Part shown: positions 1 through 11,354 of the stretch, piece after piece
Layout: every line of letters begins with the position of its first letter
How positions within the stretch are numbered: the first letter of the stretch is position 1
Assembly: GCA_947069175.1 (NCBI GenBank)
Contig: CAMTDV010000022.1
Coordinates: 37,971,476-38,035,475 of the forward strand
Reading direction: 5' to 3'
Length of the DNA stretch: 64,000 nucleotides
Source: Scalesia atractyloides
Lineage: Eukaryota > Streptophyta > Magnoliopsida > Asterales > Asteraceae
Translations under genes and position numbers: made by a program
The notes under the pieces: generated by a model
Seen by the model: only the letters and a program-made list of their open reading frames with translations
Database searches by the model: none
What the model was told of the DNA's origin: nothing

Positions 1-50
1 CGCAGTACATTCAGAGATCCTACAAAGATATTTTCATTAAGGATCCTACA

Positions 51-3000
51 CTAGTCTTCATCCGCAGCGGCCTCGGCTTCTTCCGGAAATATCTCTCTTA
101 GGCGATCAACGAAGTCGTCATGGGTGAGCGCCTCGCTCACCAATTCCAAAGCTGGGATGTCAAGATGGTCGTACCCCTCCTGGGCCCGGGAGAAAGCAGC
201 TCCGGTATCGACCCCATAAGTGACAGCGCGGCTGGAATCCCATGGAACGTCCATTGCTATGAGTGACATGTTGCGCACACTCAACATAGCCCTGCGCGTA
301 CCCGTCACGGCGCGCAGTGAACACCAGCTTGGCCACTGCGCGATCCAACTCCACATAATTTAGAATGGAGTTTGCAACCTGCAATACAAGAACAGGGTTA
401 GAATCAACATGGAGTGACCAAAAAGTAAATGCAGTACTTACACTGGTAACTCCATGCTGGTGCATCCACAGCATGTTGTTGGTCAAGGCTCCACCAACGA
501 CTCCGAGATGGCGCGGCGTCTTCAAAATTCTCCAATTTCTTCTCGCCCGCCTCCACCTTGGCTTCCGCCAATAGCAACCGCTCCTTATAAGCCAGGTGCC
601 TGCGCTGGATTTCAGACTTTTCTACCAAGGCCACCTGGAGATCCTTCTTCGCATTCTCCAGAGCGGAAGAGCAGAAACCTGATCATACATAAAGGTTAGC
701 ACAAAAATCTTGCAGCTCATACAAAAAAAGAAACGAGGCAAGTTTTTTACCTCTCTCTGCTCACTTCGTTCGCTGGTCCGCCCTGGCCTCAGCAGCCGCA
801 GTAGCTGCTGCCTCTTTCTCCTTCTTCTCACGCGCAACCGGGCCAGTTCATCCCTTAAGGATTTTTTCTCGTTATTGTCTCTTTCACAAGCCTCCTTCCA
901 CAACTTGCGCTCCTTCTCAAGGGTGGCATCAGAGGCTTCGACCCTTCTCTTCCACCCAAGCGCGGCCCACTCTTCAACCCGCTGATGGTTGGCATAGGCA
1001 GTTTCCCTAGCCGCCACCTCAGCTTCTCGCACAGCCACTTGGGCTCGCTCCTTGGTCAGGTCCGCTTAGGCAACTTCAACATCTTTCTTTTCCTTAAGCA
1101 AACCCCGCCATTCACAAACAATCTTATGTGTAACCGAGGCGGAGCTTGCAGCTGCCTGGAGGTACGTGCGATATGTGGTTTCTTGTTCATGTTTCAGCTT
1201 CCGCACCTCCGCTGGAGGGAAGGCTCCCTTAAACCACTCACGACACTCCGGCCAGTGAGAGAAATCATCCCTTTTCTTCAATTTCCACACAGGGGTGTGG
1301 ATCTTTCAGTAAGACTTGTAATAATAATCTACCAGGGTCTCGTCCGGGCGGATTGGAGATACTTCGGCGAAGGGCTTCTACCAGATCCCCAGCTTCACTC
1401 CTGGGTGCCGGCTCTTCCACATGACCCCCTGCGGGGCCTCAGTCTATGCACCCTCGATGGAAGCCGTACCACCGGCTCCGTCTCTTCAATAACACTCGCG
1501 CCACCAGCGGCGCGAGTTCTTCCACCACCACCCGTGGTTCTTCAACAACCACAGCGGGTTCAACCATCACCACCCGCGGCTCCTCCTCTACCTGCACGGG
1601 TTCTTCCACCACCACGGAACCCGCGTTAGTATCCACCCCAAAACCTTCCACCACCACGGGAGGCTCCTCCTTCACCACTTCAGGTTCCGTTGACCCAGGA
1701 GCTGACTCCTTGCTTTTACCAACAGGCGGGGGCATTGGAGTATCCTGGGCGTGACCGGTGTGCTGGATTCCACAAAAACCTGCTGATCACCCACTGCGCA
1801 ATGACAAACAGTCAGTTATACACTGTATTAAAACGTGGAGGAATCAACGTAAGTTATAAGGTTACCTAGGGAGATCTTGGCGGTGAGTGCTCCCAGACTC
1901 TCCCTCTTCCCTATCGCTTTCCGCTCAACCTTCTTAAGGGGCTACGTGGAGAACTTCTCCTTTGGACGCCTCTTCCTCTTAAGACGCACCTCCGGGCTGG
2001 ACTCGGCCTCCACTGGGTTAGCAGGTTTGGCGGTCGGGATAACCACCGGCTTTGGTGCGGGCTTCTTCACACCTACAGGATCAAGACCCTCCCATGAGAC
2101 AGAGACTACTACATAGGCTTTCCAATGGTCAGACACAATGCGCTTACCTTTGGGAGGGCCTGCCCCGGGTTGAGTCACCTCCTTCTCAACGCTGCGCTCG
2201 ACCCCGCGCGTCGCTTTTTCTTATGATCTGGGCCAATGCCCAAGTTTTTCAAGGCTCCTACAACATGACGCAACAACAAATAAGTCACCCGCGGAGATAC
2301 CAACATTCAACAACAGAGACTTACCAGTTAAAGGCGCGGGGCATCTAGATCCGCATTCCTGGGAAGTGCAAAATTCTACAGGACCTGCGCATCCCAGGTG
2401 GGCTCATCTAGGCCCAGGGCGAGCCTCTCAATCCGCCCTTCCTTCCTCTGGAAGGCGGCCAAAAACAGCGGGGCCCCCGCAAAAGAGAAATGCATGTCAG
2501 CCTACACACAAGGCAAATCAAGAACCACAACAATGAAGTAGGAATACTTACTCCGATCCCCCTCCATCTACACCGGTTTATACCGGCGGTCGGGTTTCCA
2601 CACCAAACTCATCCCAGCCGCCACCAGTATTCTTTCCGGCAACTAAATCGCCGGGATCTCCTTCAAATCGTATACCAGGGGTCCAACACTGGTATAGCGA
2701 GGGTCTCCGCCAGATCTCCTCTGGCCCCCGAAACTGCATCGGGAAGGGAATAACACCAGACTTCACAAAAAAAGAATTTTGTCTTCCCATCATGGAAGGA
2801 CTTGGGAGGAGAAGCAAAATTTTCGTGCTTGCACACGGTGCTGAAAAGAATAAAACCCCATTGAACAATGGAGTTGGTAAAAAATACGAAAACGGTCGAC
2901 GGTTGGAACAGATCCCGTCGACCGGCAGAAAAACTTGCGGATTCAACTGGAGATGTGGAAGCCGTAAAACTGCAAAATTTCAAGGAAAAATTTTGTAACA

Positions 3001-3222
3001 GGTAACGGAAGTTACATTCAGAGAAAAATTTTGAAAAAACGGTGATGTAGCCGGCCGGAGCATCGACGGCTGTCTCACCTTCTGCTGGAAACATGGCTCC
3101 TAGCTCTTGGCGAACCGGTAGCCGGCGACCATGCAGTCAAAAGTGGGCCGGCTCATCTTGCATGACGACAAAGAGGTTGAAGCCTCTGCGGCAGAAGCAG
3201 TCTCCGGACCCCTAGACGCCAT
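51..3222 (-). pseudogene. Antisense gene of a Tat-type Ty3/gypsy element, copy 1 (PF04195-like domain plus coiled coil), decayed
   Basis: The ATG at 3222 opens MASRGPETASAAEASTSL; the reading ends at the TAG at 51-53 after FPEEAEAAADED. The N-terminal part (about 3090-2600) reads, across frameshifts, like the 'putative gypsy type transposon' domain (Pfam PF04195 style): PAGYITVFSKFFSECNF, FRIFYQLHCSMGFYSFQH and KTKFFFVKSGVIP. A Val/Glu/Pro-rich spacer follows (1735-1439), then a charged coiled coil (about 1290-620) with LWKEACERDNNEKKSLRDE. GT-AG introns separate the blocks. Related genes lie on the + strand at 23495-25927 and 18080-19440. The gene runs against the direction of its host element, whose 3' LTR follows at 3762. 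Antisense ORFs between pol and 3' LTR are known in Tat/Retand/Grande elements; their function is unknown. Frameshifts in the N-terminal domain argue against an intact product. Confidence 0.75.
1439..1735 (-). repeat. Val-Glu-Pro low-complexity segment inside the antisense gene
   Basis: The minus strand encodes repeated acidic Pro/Val blocks such as VVVEEPRVVVEE and EEPPVVVEG over about 80 residues. On the + strand it appears as CCACCAC/TTCTTC-rich DNA. It lies between the N-terminal domain and the coiled coil and looks like a flexible acidic linker. The corresponding part of copy 2 (about 24,780-24,950) does not show an obvious equivalent run. Confidence 0.6.
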
Positions 3223-3761
3223 CAAAATCAAAGAAAAAAGTTTGAAGAAAAATTTGAAGACAAGAAGAACTCAATAACTCAAAGATTCACGCAGAATTTG
3301 AAGAGAAAATGTGAAGGATGAAGAAAACCCTAGGCGGTTACATCTATTTATAATGATCGCATTTAATACGTTTGGGAATCATGACGCACGCGAGACAATA
3401 ACAACCAATCAGCAAAGGACGTGTGGTAGGCAAGTTGCCACTGACGGTTAGCATGCGGCATGGCCGCCACTCTCTTTACCAATTCATTAATGGATGAGAG
3501 GCGGTATGGCTAACAACACGCTACAACTGTCAGATGTCCTTTCAAATCCCCTTTTTTTCTCACCAACCACCTGCACGTCAGTATAACAGGGTTTCAAATT
3601 TCAAAGTAATCATTACAAAGCGTTTCCTTCACACAAACGTTTCCTCCAACCCTTCTTGAATTTTTTTCCTTTGAAATTAGAGCGCATACAATAATTCTTT
3701 AAGTCCAGCACTCCTCCTACTTACCAACATGCGCACGGGAGCAACACTGGATTGGGGGACC
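3223..3761. other. Spacer between antisense gene and 3' LTR, with polypurine tract
   Basis: No gene. It holds the 5' flank of the antisense gene and, at its right edge, the G-rich stretch ATTGGGGGACC (3751-3761) directly before the LTR start TGAGGGGTATGG. That stretch is the likely polypurine tract that primes plus-strand synthesis of the + strand element. Confidence 0.6.
3344..3352 (-). promoter_or_regulatory. TATA box upstream of the antisense gene
   Basis: The minus strand reads TATAAATAG at 3352-3344, about 120 bases upstream of the ATG at 3222. A start site near 3315 would give a 5' UTR of roughly 90 bases. It is a near-consensus plant TATA box placed to drive transcription opposite to the element's LTR promoter. 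Copy 2 is truncated before the matching position, so conservation cannot be tested in this window. Confidence 0.55.
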
Positions 3762-3870
3762 TGAGGGGTATGGTCCCAAAAACACTCGCTTACGCAAGGA
3801 ACCATACCCTTAACATCATAACTACAAGGATAACCTTGCGCGTAATGTGCAAATGTGCGCTTTCCTTAAC

Positions 3871-4098
3871 ACCAATAGGTCATACAATGAACCTTGCGCA
3901 CTCAGTGCAACGGTGAATTAGACCAACACCAATAGGTCATACAATGAACCTTGCACACTCAGTGCAGTGGTAAATTAGACCAACACCAATAGGTCATACA
4001 ATGAACCTTGTGCACTCAGCGCAATGGTAAATTAGACCAACACCAATAAGTCACATAATGAGCCTTGTGTACTTGGCGCAACAGCAAGTTAGACTTAC
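3871..4098 (+). repeat. 57-bp minisatellite inside the Tat LTR (about four units)
   Basis: ACCAATAGGTCATACAATGA recurs at 3871, 3928, 3985 and (as a variant) 4042, a spacing of 57 bases. Each unit also carries a CTTGCGCACTCAGTGCAA-type segment. Related but more diverged units sit in the other LTR at about 32,110-32,330. They lie in U3, upstream of the TATA box. Confidence 0.8.
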
Positions 4099-4608
4099 AC
4101 GCGCAGGATACTTGGCCCTGCGGGGAACTAACAACCCTCTAGTCAAGAAAACTAAAACCTTGCAAGGACAAGATAAACATGAGAGCACCTCATAGTCTTG
4201 TGGACAAAAGGATTTACCCCTGCCACCCTGTGCTGGCGGGAAAACACTGACAGCCTCGCAGAGTGGATAAGCACTAAGAGGTGTTGACCATACTCAAGGG
4301 TACGGAGTGGAAGAACTGTGACGGATGGTTGCTCGGCAGTTGGTCTGACAGTCAATGACGTAAGGCAACGCAGCCTGTACACCAACTACGCATGATGTCA
4401 CCTTCCATTGTGTAGCAGGTTGACGACAGAGACAACTTCCTTACACGTCACATTCAGCATCCGACAAAGCACACCTCCTGACAGAAGACATTAATTCTCC
4501 TGCAGGGAACATTTAATGTCTGACGCAGAGGGACAAAACGGATGTCTTTGATCGTCTGCACCGGGCCCAAGGCCCATCAGCCCATCTCCTGAGCCCACAT
4601 ACTTCCGG

Positions 4609-4618
4609 CTATAAAATA
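4609..4618 (+). promoter_or_regulatory. LTR TATA box (Tat element)
   Basis: CTATAAAATA sits in GGCTATAAAATAAGTATC; the same sequence occurs on the minus strand at 31561-31580 in the related LTR. Conservation in both LTRs marks it as the probable core promoter. Confidence 0.55.
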
Positions 4619-4919
4619 AGTATCAGATCACATGTAATCTATCCACAATCACATCCAGAAATACTCGAACTAACTTAGTGCATGCTACTTTGAGCTCACT
4701 TGCTTACTCTTTTCCATCCCCAAATACTTATTCTCACGCCGGAGTGTGGTCACGGAGAAAACCACCATTTCCTCATGACGAGACTAACGGAGCTGCTAGT
4801 TTTGCAGATTAGTCTGAGTGAGATCACCCTAAAGAACGAGCAAAGAGACAACTCCTTTATGCAGAAACTCCTTGATTGTAACTTATATATCCCTGGATAT
4901 CTCTAGATTCAACCGGTGC

Positions 4920-5980
4920 TTCTTCAGTTTTTAAAAGGTTATAAGGAGATGAATGTATGCTATTGTACCCCATTGATACACAAGTCAAGTTACAATTGAA
5001 CATAAGAAATAGTTAAAATTTTGTTGTAATATGTTTTAGATGATTCCTTATTTAGTTATTTGTATGTGTTGCTTCTACAAGTCTGTTCAGATACTAAACA
5101 TCAAAACTTTGAAAGATTATTCTGATGCTTTTATATTTGATAAGTATTTTTAATTTTTCAGACGTTGTCAACGTTTAAATCATATGCCTTATTCATCACG
5201 CATTATTCATGTTTTTAAAAAACCTATATACATATATATAGTTGCATTATTAAAATTTTAATATCGACCCCTGAATATTCACGGTGTATATATGAAGTGC
5301 ATTATCATAGTAATCATGGCCTACCATGAATACAATGAGCAATAATAAGGAAATGATCTTTGATAAATTGCGGTAGTCAGCTTTTTACTGCAGGTGTTAT
5401 TGTGTAAGAATATACAGTGTCATTCGACTTATATATATAAAAGTGTATACATATATAGTTCACAATTTTCTTCTCATTTGAATTTTTCACTATATAGGGA
5501 AAAGTTTATTTGAGAAGAAATTTAATGTGAGAAGAAAAACAAGAAATCGCATAATGGTAAAACATTAAATAGTCTATAACTCCTCTTATTAATTATGTTA
5601 TCTCTCATTAATAAAGCAAAACATTTTATCCTACACATTTCAAAATTTATCCTACATATGTCTTACATTTACCAGAATTTACCCTACACACATGTAAATT
5701 TACCATACACATTTCAAAATTTATCCTACATATACTAAAATTTATCATATACATGTCGAAAATTGTCATACGCCATAAATTATTTTATTTGAAAGAGTAT
5801 ATGAAAAAAAAAGAGTTACAAGTTTAATTAATTAGCTAATTTATAACAGTTATGAAATTTATCTATATGTTTTTTTTTCTTAACATTAAATACACACATT
5901 AAATGAAATAAATGAAAATTTCTATTGGTTTAAAAGTTATTCTTTTTATTCTTACAAAATTTTTCTTCTTATTTGTACTT

Positions 5981-6020
<40 letters not shown>

Positions 6021-7629
6021 TTCTAAAGGTGTCGAGTAACAGAGACTTCTGTAATGTAGGTCTATCCCTAGGCGCGCACACCTCTGTCTATTTAGGTGAA
6101 TCAACAAAGATCGGAGTACCAAAAAGATATTAACTGTTTTTAAAATGAATCCACAGATATTTAAAGAATAAGAAAAAAATTTAAAAAAATAAGTTTACTA
6201 AGTCAATAGAAAGGAGAATCGATGGATGTTTATTAATAAGGAAAAAAAAATAAATAATAGTTTGTTTACCTGTTAATGGTTCAGACCTTTTACTGGTTCA
6301 ACACTTAATGGTTCAGACTGTTTGTTTTGCGAGCAGATGTCTAAATAGTTCAGACATTTGCCTCTGAATGCTTAAGCATTATACTGCCTCTTAATGGTTC
6401 AGACCTTTTACTAGTTAACACTGAGAAGGGCAATAAGTCCAAAAAAAACCTAGTTCCCTAGTGGCTTTGTTCGATGTTTTGTGGTACAACATACAAGCTA
6501 CAAACAAATCCAGATTTGAGCTGCATATTGCCAACAACAAAAAAAATCCCTCGGGACGTTTGATTATAAGAAATCTTGAGTCAACAGCATCCATTTGTAA
6601 CATGGTAAGTCCACATCAATGAAATATTCCTTCTAGTTAATTCGTCTAATTTCTTTTATCCCTTGTCGTTTACGGAACTTGAATCCAAGACCTATCCCTT
6701 CCTAACCAAGGTGTTTAAAGGTTTTTACTTTGCCAATGAACCACCACCACATTGATGATAGCAACAGAGCTTGACCAAAGATTCCGGGGAGGGGAGGGGG
6801 GAGTCATGGGTCCAAAATTTTCTTCCCTATCACTATGTTTCGGGTTATATGTTCGGTCGAATATTTGATTCAGGTAGGGTCAAACAATAATAACTCCAAA
6901 TAAAAGTAAATAATCTTCTTTCATTCAAATGAGACGTTTCTTACACATAAAAAACCGCTAAATATTGTTTAACAAAAATAAAGACCAAATTTATAATGAT
7001 GCGAGATAAATGTTAAGTGCCTGGATGAAGAATTACAACTCAACCCGACGATCTTTAAGATAAATGGTAAGTACGTTTAAGATCTTCAAGACAAAAAAGA
7101 ACCCTCAACTTTGATTTTTATATATAATGTAGTAACAAACTTTACTTAAAGTTTCACTCGTTCTTCACATTTTTTGAACTCAATATGAAAATATGTATAA
7201 TTATTTTTGACAAGAAACTTGGTAGGGGCATGGGATTTTCAGGCAAAATAATTGGCACGGACGAACCTATATAATTTTAAAATTTCCAAATGAAAAATCA
7301 GAAATATTATACTTCTAACTGAAACATTCGAGAGGGGAGAGGGAGGGGGGGGGGGGGGGTTGCACCCCTCGTCCCTTAAAAGCTACATCACTAATTAGTG
7401 GTTAAGTGGTGTATTAACAATAACAACCAAAAGTTGAGAGTTGTTGAGCAAAATGAATCAGGGTAGTTACTTTAGACTTCGTTGAACAAAAGTTATCTTA
7501 TAATGTAATTTCAGCAAGTAAAGTTAGGTGTTGAGGTGTTACATAAACCAATTCCAACAAAATATATAGAACCAAATCCAATAAAAAGTCTGTCACTGGA
7601 ATTTTAAGTATTCTTTTTGTCAACTGGCA
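4920..7629. other. AT-rich intergenic DNA
   Basis: No gene recognised. It contains a (TA)n tract at about 5984-6017, a cluster of TAATGGTTCAGAC-type motifs at 6272-6418, and a run of 15 G at 7345-7359. Short open frames here are low-complexity and do not look coding. Confidence 0.6.
6272..6418. repeat. Cluster of TAATGGTTCAGAC motifs, possible hAT-type MITE
   Basis: TTAATGGTTCAGAC occurs about three times, with the variants AAATAGTTCAGAC and CTGAATGCTTAAGC. ACCTTTTACTGGTT and ACCTTTTACTAGTT flank the cluster. Subterminal short repeats of this kind are typical of hAT-like non-autonomous elements. No clean terminal inverted repeat or target duplication was found by eye. Confidence 0.35.
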
Positions 7630-7630
7630 A

Positions 7631-7758
7631 CTAATGGGCTAAACACATGGCCATCTAGAAGCCCAGTATGATCCCTTAGGGTTTTTGTTATTTGAGCGCC
7701 GTTCTTCATCCTTTACAGCCTCCGTTACCCTCCCCTCAAGCCACATCCAGGAGTTCCA
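7631..7758 (+). promoter_or_regulatory. RPL5 promoter and 5' UTR with site II motifs and telo-box
   Basis: ATGGGCTA at about 7634 and AAGCCCAG at about 7659 match the TGGGCY/RGCCCA site II elements. TTAGGGTTT at 7676-7684 is a telo-box. This pair is the usual signature of plant ribosomal-protein promoters (TCP and Telo-box-binding factors). A CT-rich leader, CCTCCGTTACCCTCCCCTC, runs up to the ATG at 7759. Confidence 0.7.
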
Positions 7759-10034
7759 ATGGTAATCCTCTCTTTCACATTTATAGATCCGTTTATGTTA
7801 AATCATTGTGTTTAATCTATCATTGGTTTTAGGTTTATTCTAACTCTACGTTTTTTAAATTCTGGAAACTGTTCGTGTCTTAATCTTCTATATGTATGAT
7901 CACTCTAGGAGCCTTATGGCTGTTATTATTTCACTAGATACTTTTCATTCATTTGAGCTGTCAGAAATATGCAGATTTTGCTTTCATGTGATTATGGACT
8001 ACATGCGTTTTATTTGTTTGTTTAATTTCATCGGTTCAGATTACATTTGTTCTAGTTGATGTTTATACACCTCGTTGTTATCAATTAACACATTTTCAGT
8101 AAAATCGTAGAAGAATCAAAATATTTTTCTGTAAACTGATTGCAGTGTCTTATTATTAATTTTTTTAATAATTTGTTGATGAATAATTTTTTATTTTCAA
8201 CAAACTAGCTCTTTCAAACCTTGATCTATGTAGTTTCTATTGGCAAATGATTTATTTAAACTAGTGTTGTACATTTTGTTTTAAGACTTGATTAATCTTT
8301 GTTCAAATTTCTGATCTATAATGTTTTGTATTTTAACGTAATAATAATTCATTTCTTTATTTTATTGAAGGCTTTTGTCAAAGCCCAGAAGACAAGATCT
8401 TACTTCAAGAGGTTTCAAGTAAAGTTCAAGAGAAGGAGACGTAGGAAACTATGATGCTGACTTACTAGTTTCTGCATTTTCATTTTTATTGTTTGGTAAT
8501 ATTTGTTTGCTTATTATTAATGCAGAGGGTAAGACTGATTACCGTGCTAGGGTTCGGTTGATTAATCAGGACAAAAACAAGTACAACACTCCCAAGTATC
8601 GATATGTTGTGCGATTTGTACGTTTTTTAGTTCATTCCCCTTTTACAATTTTTGTTACTGAACATGGTTTTTTTACATTATTATAGAGTAGTTCATTTAT
8701 TTATGTGTTTTTTTACCCTTAATGATGTCTTTAGAGCAACAAGGATATCACTGCACAAATCATTTCTGCAACCATTGCTGGTGATATTGTTCTTGCATCA
8801 GCTTATGCTCATGAGCTTCCTCATTACGGTCTCAAAGTTGGGCTTACAAACTATGCTGCAGGTTTTGTTATCATTTAACTCTTATATAACGTTTTCATTT
8901 TACGGTATTAAACCTAACTTTTTATTTATTATTTTTTGTAAACTTAGCCTATTGCACTGGGCTTCTTTTGGCTCGCCGAGTGTTGAAGAAGCTTGAAATG
9001 GATGAAGAGTACCAAGGAAATGTGGAGGTATTTTTATACTCAAGTTTTTTTTTATCAGCCGCAATTCATTTGTTCTTAGTACTGTACTAATTTATATTTA
9101 TCAAATGGTTATTCTACAGGCTAGTGGAGAAGATTATTCTGTTGAACCCGGAGAGAGTAGGAGGCCATTCCGTGCTCTGCTTGATGCTGGTCTTATTCGT
9201 ACAACCACTGGAAACCGTGTTTTTTGGCGCTCTTAAGGTATACTGTATTTTCTTAACATTTGCTTCATGTCTTTGTGCAATTATCTGCTTCTCTGACCCA
9301 TAGGACCTTTCCATACATTTTTATTGTAACTTGTTTAGTTTGTTTTGTTGCTAAGTTCGAAAAATGTTACCTTTGACTTACATCCTTAAATGCTAACAAT
9401 TTAAGGGAGCGTTAGATGGAGGTCTCGATATCCCACACAGTGAGAAAAGGTTTGCTGGTTTCGACAAGGACGGAAAAAGTCTTGATGCTGATGTTCACCG
9501 CAAGTACATCTATGGAGGGCATGTTGCTACTTACATGAATGTGAGTCTTAACTTCTACCATTAAGTTGTTGATCTCTTTTTATATGTGGTTTTATTTGAA
9601 CAAAATTTGAATTTATTGTTTTTTTGCTACAGACTTTAATGGAAGATGAACCAGAGAAGTACCAAACTCACTTTTCTGATTACATTAAGGCTGGTGTTGA
9701 ACCTGATAACCTTGAAGAGCTTTACAAAAAGGTTCATGCAGCCATTCGTGCTGACCCGTCTCCCAAGAAGTCTGAGAAGCTGCCACCTAAGGAGCACAAG
9801 AGGTAATGCCCTTCTTTCTTCATTTACATTTAGGCTCCGGTTGTTTATACGAGGTTGTTTGATATGTTTACTTTGTGATTATGTTTTTGTTGATTTGTGT
9901 TTGTTTATTGATTTAGGTACAACCTTAAGAAGCTAACTTATGACGAGAGGAAGCAGAAGCTTATTGAGAGGTTGAATGCTTTGAATGCTGCTGCTGGAGC
10001 AAATGATGATGATTCAGACGAAGACGAAGAGTGA
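7759..10034 (+). CDS. RPL5: 60S ribosomal protein L5 (uL18), nine exons, one-base frameshift in exon 6
   Basis: RPL5 binds 5S rRNA and joins the central protuberance of the large ribosomal subunit. Exons by GT-AG borders: 7759-7761 (ATG only), 8371-8440, 8526-8617, 8735-8861, 8948-9027, 9120-9237, 9406-9540, 9633-9802, 9917-10034. Hallmarks include AFVKAQKTRSYFKRFQVKFK, GKTDYRARVRLINQDKNKY, RRPFRALLDAGLIRTTTGN, HRKYIYGGHVATYMN and an acidic tail DDDSDEDEE. Exon lengths sum to 913, one more than the 912 (303 aa plus stop) expected; Arabidopsis RPL5 is about 301 aa. The extra base is a sixth T after CCGTG near 9220-9225. As written, the frame ends VFWRS-stop at about 162 aa. Everything downstream is otherwise intact, so this is either a base-call error or a very recent lesion. 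The start codon split from the body by an intron is family-typical. Confidence 0.93.
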
Positions 10035-11354
10035 GAAATGATCTATGTTTTTATCTTTTTGAAGAATGTAATGTTGAAATCTGTTTGATTGAGAATCTTC
10101 CTAGTATTTTTGTTAGACTTGAATTGTGGTTTTTATAGTTACATTAATGTTCTCATTGTTAAAAGGTTTTAATTTGCCTTTTGCGTCATGTTTTAAAATT
10201 GATTTTCAATATTTTAGTTCGTAAAATCAACTTTTTTTTCAAATTAAAGTGTTGTTTATATGCTTTATTTTGTGTTTGTTTCTTTGTTTAAATACTTTTT
10301 GTTTGATCCAAGTTAACACCATACAATGATAAATTAATTGTTCAAAACATTATGTGTTGAGAAGATTTTGAAAACTACATTTTCCTAACGTTTGTAATGG
10401 GTTCATATAGAGTGGTGCCGTGTCTTTACGACCTGGATTTAATGGTTTCTTTTTTTACACTCGCGAGAGATCTGTGCCTTGTGGAAATTTAGCCTCTACA
10501 CGCCCCCTTAGTCACACCTCTTTTCTCCATCCCATCAGAGGGGGTACCTCTTGCAAAACAGTTCAAAAACTTAAAACTGCTGCCTGCTAATTTTGTGTAA
10601 AGTTACACTTCTTTGAATGTGGTGAAAAAATTAATTCTACACACATCATTGCCCCATGCTTTGAATTGCCAACTCCTCTGCCCCAAGGGGGTGGTGTTCC
10701 ACCTTCAATTGGGTGATGAGATGGCGAATGGCGTGAACTTGTTACGTACAGTCTTATGAGTTATGTGTCTACATTTAATATTTTAATACTTCATAGCTAT
10801 GAAATAAATAAAAATTCTATGTAATTTTTTGAGGTTAAAATTTCCAAGTGAACCCCATTTTACACATAAGTACTAAATGCTTTTAATTTTTTTAGAACGG
10901 CTAACTCACACTCTTACATACCGGAATCGTAAAACTAGAACCCTCAATTCTGTCTGACCCAGATACAGATCTTGTGTCACAAAACTCAATACAAGTGATA
11001 GAAATCTGGTTTGGTAACGAGTAAAATGTTTAGAACTCAAAGGAAACGGATAAACCACCGGTCGCTGGATCAATCTGTAGGGAAATCTAAACGCAAATTA
11101 AGATACAAGTTTCACCACTTAATTAAAGTTTGGAATCCAAAATACACCATCCAAGCTTGAACTAGCAATGGAAACACAAGTACACAAACTTTTCTAATCA
11201 AGGTGTCCGAGTTACAAACTTTGTTAGACACCTCCCATGCAAGTGAAATGGTTGAATTCAACTTTATCAGGCTTGGCATGAATTCCCGTAGCGGAATGCC
11301 AGTTTTACAATGGTTTTCGTAATCTCCCTAGGTGGTTTTGGACTTTGGTTTACC
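10035..11354. other. RPL5 3' UTR and AT-rich intergenic DNA
   Basis: The RPL5 3' UTR probably runs to about 10,130. The rest has no recognisable gene, RNA or clear transposon ends. Confidence 0.5.

Larger units (their letters stand above)
3762..4919 (+). mobile_element. 3' LTR of Tat-type Ty3/gypsy element (+ strand)
   Basis: It starts TGAGGGGTATGGTCC after a polypurine tract and ends near TTCAACCGGTG (about 4919). The same blocks in the same order occur reversed at 31278-32400, the 5' LTR of the minus-strand Tat element: the GGGTATGGTCC start, the CCGCCAGC/GCTGGCGGG segment, the TATA region, and the CACGCCGGAGTGTGGTCACGG-like block. The two copies are clearly diverged. The exact right end is uncertain because a canonical CA is not obvious. 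The rest of the element lies left of the window. Confidence 0.8.

Noticed and set aside
985..1629. 214-residue plus-strand open frame
   Set aside because: It is antisense to the coiled-coil and Val/Glu/Pro part of the Tat antisense gene and has no domain of its own.
5984..6017. (TA)n tract as a promoter
   Set aside because: Simple microsatellite; similar tracts at 34,833, 42,348 and 51,621 have no linked gene.
7762..8370. A different RPL5 start codon inside intron 1
   Set aside because: ATG at 7759 followed by GTAATC and the AG at 8369-8370 give the conserved M-AFVKAQKT start.
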